Positions 15,060 through 17,632 of a stretch of 17,632 bases of DNA are shown piece by piece. Both the position numbers and the translations under genes were made by a program. This stretch comes from Planctomycetaceae bacterium (GTDB lineage: Bacteria > Planctomycetota > Planctomycetia > Planctomycetales > Planctomycetaceae), in assembly GCA_947463775.1 (NCBI GenBank), contig CANHVD010000039.1, forward strand, positions 1-17,632. The letters run 5' to 3'. Below the pieces are notes generated by a model, which saw only the letters and a program-made list of their open reading frames with translations, made no database searches and was not told where the DNA came from. How positions within the stretch are numbered: the stretch's first letter is position 1; the number at the start of each line of letters is the position of its first letter.

Positions 15060-16460
15060 ATGTTTCCTGGAATCACCGGATGGGCTATCAGTCTGGGTAT
15101 CATTTTTGTCGTCTGGATTGTGCTGTTCGTACGACGCGGCCCGGCTGAAGCGCTGGCTCCGGCATTGCTGCTTAGCATGGCGTTCCCTGTTTGGCTGAAG
15201 GTGACAGTGTTCGATGTCCCTTTGGGTTTGCGGACTGCGACTGCCGCCATGACCATGCTGGCATTTGCTGTTCATCCACGCGGGCGGATTTGGTCACCTC
15301 TCACTGTTCTTGATTTATGCGTTGCGTTGCTCTGCGGTTCTCAAATTCTGACCGACGTGTGGCACGATGGCTTCTCGATCGCACTGCCATTTCGAGCCTA
15401 CGGCGAGTGGGCCTTGCCCTATGTCGCCGGGCGTTACGCGATCAGGACTCAACAGGACCTTGTCACCGCTGCGAAGTGGGCAACTGGAGTCGTATTGTTT
15501 CTGTCTGTATTGGCCGTGATAGAGAATGTAACGAGGGTGAATGTCGCTGAGTTAGTCTTTGGGGAACGCCCGGAAGAACTCGCTCCGCGAAATATGTCTC
15601 GCTTCAACTTGAAGCGAGCCTATGCGACCGCGATGCATCCAATCTATTTTGGAATGATCCTTGCCGTGCTCTCACCGTGGCTTGTTTGTCTGTTGGATAA
15701 ACGAGAATCGGCGGCGACACGAGGTTTTGTGATGTTTGTCGTGCCAATTATGCTGCTGGGGCTTATGGCAACAATATCGAAAACGCCAATCATGACTGTC
15801 CTTGGAAGTTGGGTTTTTCTATTGGCGATCATCATTCGCTGGCTGCGAGTGCCTGTGATGACTATCGTTGTTGCGAGCATTGCCGTCTTCCTGATCTGGC
15901 CATACGAGGTCACCGATTTCTTCGGCAGACAGTCAGGCGAACGGCATCGAATTATTGAGGTCGACGGAACGGCGATGGTTTACTCATCCAGCAGAGCACG
16001 GCTCTTGTTGCCGCTGGCCTATGCAAAAGCCATGACGAACGCAGGGATCGTGGGTTATGGCTCTGAGGCTACGAAGGAATTTCCCTTGAAGATACCCTAT
16101 ATGGAGGGGACAGCGGAAACCAGAGATGCACTCAAGCTCGTCGACAACGCTTATATCTTGATGGTACTGCGTATGGGTTGGTTGGGCGGGTTTCTGTTGG
16201 TGCTTCTGCTCATCACCGGCATGCTTTCCTGCTGGTCGTTGCACCGCAGGCGCCCTGATCGACTTTTCCCGGCAGCTTTTCTGAGTTTGCTGATCGTGTA
16301 CTCTATTCTTTCACTCAATCTCGTGTCTCAGGTGTATGACTTCTTCTTCACCATTGCCTGGACATTGGGAGTCGTCAGCGCCCTGTTGATTCAGAAAACC
16401 AGCTCGAGCCTGATGTCGGATTTCAAACCGGCTTTCAATGCGCCTTATCGCAAGTCTTAG
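15060..16460 (+). CDS. O-antigen polymerase/ligase-like membrane protein (second copy)
   Basis: This 466-residue multi-spanning inner-membrane protein has roughly ten to twelve hydrophobic segments from residue 8 onward. It carries marks of the O-antigen ligase superfamily: KRAYATAMHPIYFGMILAVL near 185-204, a following segment with ISKTP where family members often have SxSRG, a large periplasmic loop, and VDNAYILMVLRMGWLGG near 360-376. It is distinct in sequence from the protein at 11461-12750, so the locus has two such enzymes, perhaps one polymerase and one ligase. The assignment between Wzy and ligase cannot be made from sequence alone. The ATG at 15060 follows AGAGGG by 11 nt. The gene is last in the plus-strand run and is convergent with the SDR gene. 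Confidence 0.82.
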   Translation: MFPGITGWAISLGIIFVVWIVLFVRRGPAEALAPALLLSMAFPVWLKVTVFDVPLGLRTATAAMTMLAFAVHPRGRIWSPLTVLDLCVALLCGSQILTDVWHDGFSIALPFRAYGEWALPYVAGRYAIRTQQDLVTAAKWATGVVLFLSVLAVIENVTRVNVAELVFGERPEELAPRNMSRFNLKRAYATAMHPIYFGMILAVLSPWLVCLLDKRESAATRGFVMFVVPIMLLGLMATISKTPIMTVLGSWVFLLAIIIRWLRVPVMTIVVASIAVFLIWPYEVTDFFGRQSGERHRIIEVDGTAMVYSSSRARLLLPLAYAKAMTNAGIVGYGSEATKEFPLKIPYMEGTAETRDALKLVDNAYILMVLRMGWLGGFLLVLLLITGMLSCWSLHRRRPDRLFPAAFLSLLIVYSILSLNLVSQVYDFFFTIAWTLGVVSALLIQKTSSSLMSDFKPAFNAPYRKS

Positions 16461-16644
16461 GCGATTTTGCAAAGCGGGCGATTTCACAAAAGCTGCCTTT
16501 TGCCTGAGTTCAATGGCAGGTCTGCAGTTGTGATTTCGCCTTGCATCGCAGGCCGTTCGCTGGGGGGCAGATTCTGCACCGCGATGGCGGAGAGTGTGAG
16601 GTCACGACCGACCCCCTGGCTTAATTGGGCGACCTGAATTCTCG

Positions 16645-16675
16645 ACTGGTCCTTCCTTTGCCGGGAAGGACCAGT
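16645..16675. terminator. Perfect 12-bp hairpin between convergent genes
   Basis: ACTGGTCCTTCC (16645-16656) and GGAAGGACCAGT (16664-16675) pair perfectly around a 7-nt loop. The stem is very stable and works on both strands, which suits a convergent junction. No T-tract follows on either side, so intrinsic termination is uncertain. Confidence 0.55.
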
Positions 16676-16694
16676 TCGCATCTCCGCGATCAGG

Positions 16695-16709
16695 TCGTGC
16701 AGAAAGTCA
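16695..16709. repeat. 15-bp direct repeat, copy 2
   Basis: TCGTGCAGAAAGTCA is identical to bases 12918-12932. It lies 20 bp after the perfect hairpin in the convergent gap. Confidence 0.3.
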
Positions 16710-16830
16710 CTTCGTTGGCGTCCGAAGTTTCAGAATACTGGCTTACGGCGTTTGCTATTCGAGCGTGACGATGTTTGGCGTTCGCGTCTTCGTACAGTCA
16801 CTAATGGCAAACAGGGGCCCGAAGAATTAA

Positions 16831-17619
16831 CTATTGCTTGCCTTCGGTTCGCTTTGACCACCATGGCAGGCCAACTCCGCCGTCCATCGTCAACGTCGAG
16901 CCGGTCATGTAAGACGCTTCGTCGCTGAGTGTAAAGCAGACGCCATGAGCCATCTCTTCGCTGCTGCCCATGCGTCCCATAGGCAATCCTTCGGCACCCT
17001 GCTGAAGTTGTTCTTCCGTAAAGAATTTTCGTTCGCCCGGAGTATCAATCCAGCCTGGATGAAACACATTGACACGAATGCCATGCTTCACCAGTTCAAT
17101 GGCCGCAGTGCGAGCCATGTGATCGATGGCCGCTTTAGACATGTTATAAGCCATGGCCGTTGGGATCGGGATAATTGCATGAGGTGAACTGATCACGGTG
17201 ATCGCTCCGCCTTTGCCCTGCTTCAGCATTTGCTGCGAAGCCGCACGGACGCCAAAAAACGCGCCCCACATGCTGACGTCGATTGTTCTTCGAAAGCCAG
17301 CCATGTCCGCTTCCACCATTAACTGACGATCGCTGTAAACGGCATTGGAGACGAATAGATCCAGACTGCCAAAAGCGTCAACCGTCTTCTGGACCATGTC
17401 TTCAACGGCCTTCTGGTCTGAGACATCGCAAGCCACAACAATCGCCTTTCGACCCAGACGGCGAATCTGCTCGGCGACTTCTTCTGCCTGCGTGACACTT
17501 GAACTGCAGTTGATCGTGACGTTGGCTCCACCCTTCGCCAGTTCGAGCGCGACGCCGCTGCCGATGCCCTTGGAAGATCCCGTCACGAGTGCGTTTTTGC
17601 CTTCAAACTTGTAGTGCAT
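16831..17619 (-). CDS. Short-chain dehydrogenase/reductase (SDR) family oxidoreductase
   Basis: This 262-residue classical SDR uses NAD(P)H to oxidise or reduce an alcohol or carbonyl; the substrate is unknown. The cofactor motif TGSSKGIG is at 13-20. Ser144 or Ser145 in VISSPHA, Tyr158 and Lys162 in YNMSK form the catalytic core. The usual NNAG motif reads SNAV (91-94), and the tetrad asparagine seems replaced by Ser in DVSMWGAFFG (114-123). The end TGSTLTMDGGVGLPWW is typical of the FabG-like and glucose dehydrogenase-like branches. I chose ATG 17619 because AAGG lies 6 nt upstream; a TTG at 17625 would sit directly against that site. It is convergent with the second polymerase-like gene and shows no clear link with polysaccharide export. 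Confidence 0.9.
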   Translation of the reverse strand: MHYKFEGKNALVTGSSKGIGSGVALELAKGGANVTINCSSSVTQAEEVAEQIRRLGRKAIVVACDVSDQKAVEDMVQKTVDAFGSLDLFVSNAVYSDRQLMVEADMAGFRRTIDVSMWGAFFGVRAASQQMLKQGKGGAITVISSPHAIIPIPTAMAYNMSKAAIDHMARTAAIELVKHGIRVNVFHPGWIDTPGERKFFTEEQLQQGAEGLPMGRMGSSEEMAHGVCFTLSDEASYMTGSTLTMDGGVGLPWWSKRTEGKQ

Positions 17620-17632
17620 AGCCAACCTTGAA

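Larger units (their letters stand above)
16461..16830. other. 370-bp convergent intergenic region
   Basis: This region lies between the stop of the second polymerase-like gene and the stop of the minus-strand SDR gene. Apart from the perfect hairpin at 16645-16675 and one copy of a 15-bp repeat (16695-16709), I see nothing. No open frame here has protein-like content. Confidence 0.45.

Noticed and set aside
1..17632. CRISPR array, insertion sequence, transposase, integrase or attachment site
   Set aside because: No regularly spaced repeats, transposase or integrase motifs, or paired terminal repeats with target duplications were found.

Overview
This window looks like a chromosomal segment of a planctomycete (Planctomycetota). 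The main reasons are a lipoprotein at 7632-8405 carrying a Cys-rich / GYxDVAxGG / PPxKYW layout that I recall as typical of planctomycete lipoproteins, widely spaced genes with mixed orientation, and Shine-Dalgarno sites that are present for some genes and absent for others. These are judgements from recalled family patterns. No database search was possible.

Layout. Positions 1-1854 hold the possible end of an upstream gene, a small helical hypothetical protein (166-414), and a CinA-family protein (604-1854) whose C-terminal PncC-like half is degenerate. A zinc-dependent glucose-1-dehydrogenase-type MDR enzyme (3124-2021, minus) converges on cinA. From 3744 to 16460 lies an exopolysaccharide (Wzx/Wzy-type) locus: a Wzc-like polysaccharide co-polymerase/tyrosine kinase (3744-6092, plus); a strong bidirectional terminator (6117-6160); on the minus strand a planctomycete lipoprotein (8405-7632) followed by a Wza-like outer-membrane export lipoprotein (7486-6182); then on the plus strand a WbaP-type priming phosphoglycosyl transferase (9029-10594), a first O-antigen polymerase/ligase-like membrane protein (11461-12750), a WcaI-like GT4 glycosyltransferase (13301-14521) and a second polymerase/ligase-like membrane protein (15060-16460). 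An SDR oxidoreductase (17619-16831, minus) closes the window.

How the genes fit together. WbaP would load the first sugar phosphate onto undecaprenyl phosphate. The GT4 enzyme would extend the chain. One or both of the two multi-spanning proteins would polymerise or ligate it. The Wzc-like kinase and the Wza-like lipoprotein would control chain length and export the polymer through the periplasm and outer membrane. The lipoprotein next to wza is a candidate lineage-specific accessory part. I see no Wzx flippase and no Wzb phosphatase here, so the pathway must be completed elsewhere.

The most interesting non-coding signal is a composite inverted-repeat element present twice. One copy (3402-3441) lies upstream of the kinase gene. 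The other (8491-8566) lies in the divergent region between the export genes and the priming transferase. The long gaps between the plus-strand sugar genes (866, 550 and 538 bp) hold no convincing intact gene, and one (10595-11298) looks like a decayed reading frame.
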